DNA from: an uncultured Slackia sp.
Lineage (GTDB): Bacteria > Actinomycetota > Coriobacteriia > Coriobacteriales > Eggerthellaceae
Direction of reading: 5' to 3'
NCBI RefSeq assembly: GCF_944321625.1
Contig: NZ_CALUMA010000091.1
Coordinates: 1 to 58,223 of the forward strand
Length of the DNA: 58,223 nucleotides
Shown here: positions 58,119 through 58,223 of the stretch, piece by piece
How the letters are laid out: every line of letters starts with the position of its first letter
How positions within the stretch are numbered: the first letter of the stretch is position 1
Made by a program: the position numbers and the translations under genes
Notes under the pieces: model-generated
What the model saw: only the letters and a program-made list of their open reading frames with translations
The model's database searches: none
What the model was told of the DNA's origin: nothing

Positions 58119-58149
58119 TTGACTCTCCCATTATGGGATAGTTTAACCT
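58119..58149 (+). promoter_or_regulatory. MerR-type promoter toward the right window end
   Basis: TTGACT (58119-58124) and TAACCT (58144-58149) are separated by 19 bases, the long spacing typical of MerR-controlled promoters. CCCAT and ATGGG form a dyad in the spacer. The target gene starts past the window or near its end. Confidence 0.65.
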
Positions 58150-58223
58150 ATCGCAACGCAAAAGGATTCGCGCGGCCTCGGTGGTGCTGCTCACGCGGCT
58201 TCAGCGGTGCTGTGGGCGCAGGG

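Overview
The window is about 58 kb of GC-rich, densely coded bacterial chromosome. Gene content suggests a gut-type actinobacterium of the Coriobacteriia, probably the Eggerthellaceae. The pointers are the MEP-pathway genes, a FeoB-associated Cys-rich membrane peptide, a DUF6110/P1B-ATPase pair, Hcp with a Crp/Fnr regulator, AzlCD next to leuS, and strong GC3 bias. The genus is an inference and was not tested by any search.

Layout. 1-8 kb is housekeeping: the ispD end, ispF, cysS-rlmB-yacP, a PPOX-fold protein, rlmH, a LOTUS/DUF3825 protein, a YfcE-like phosphoesterase and a rhodanese with a His/Cys tail. 8-13.4 kb is a metal and nitrosative-stress block: P1B ATPase with DUF6110, small membrane peptides, a frameshifted Crp/Fnr gene, and hcp behind a well-placed operator. 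13.4-19.5 kb holds an antiporter, an M18 peptidase, guaB and a secreted coiled-coil/RlpA-like protein.

19.6-36.7 kb is an accessory signalling island, all on the + strand. Module 1 is a membrane TIR/beta-propeller receptor, a PP2C-like phosphatase, an FHA protein and a kinase-like/RyR protein. Downstream of it lie a lipoprotein, three zinc-ribbon membrane proteins and a DsbA-like protein. Module 2 is an acidic protein, a PIN-like protein and a TerY-P triad (kinase, vWA, PP2C). A DUF3800 gene follows behind its own promoter, hairpin and terminator. A short word, ATTGGGA plus A/T, recurs in the intergenic gaps of this island.

36.8-58.2 kb returns to mostly core functions: DUF1848, a DUF4143 ATPase, leuS with a structured leader, azlCD, a YdcF-like protein, a polar amino-acid ABC transporter, a 3-hydroxyacyl-CoA dehydrogenase, long HPF, pyk, an amidohydrolase, nhaA, yebC and a MerR regulator.

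The non-coding signals may be the most novel part. First, a structured element of about 150 nt occurs twice (749-900 and 46315-46480) with compensatory base changes in every helix. Second, two unrelated-sequence inverted repeats (47411-47711 and 56687-56978) share one geometry: 24-nt blocks exactly 50 nt apart in each arm. Third, the leuS leader can form a possible Shine-Dalgarno switch. Fourth, DUF3800 sits directly behind an intrinsic terminator. The most exciting protein system is the TIR/PP2C/FHA/kinase-RyR plus TerY-P island, where a TIR with an intact catalytic Glu sits in the same locus as a RyR-domain protein.
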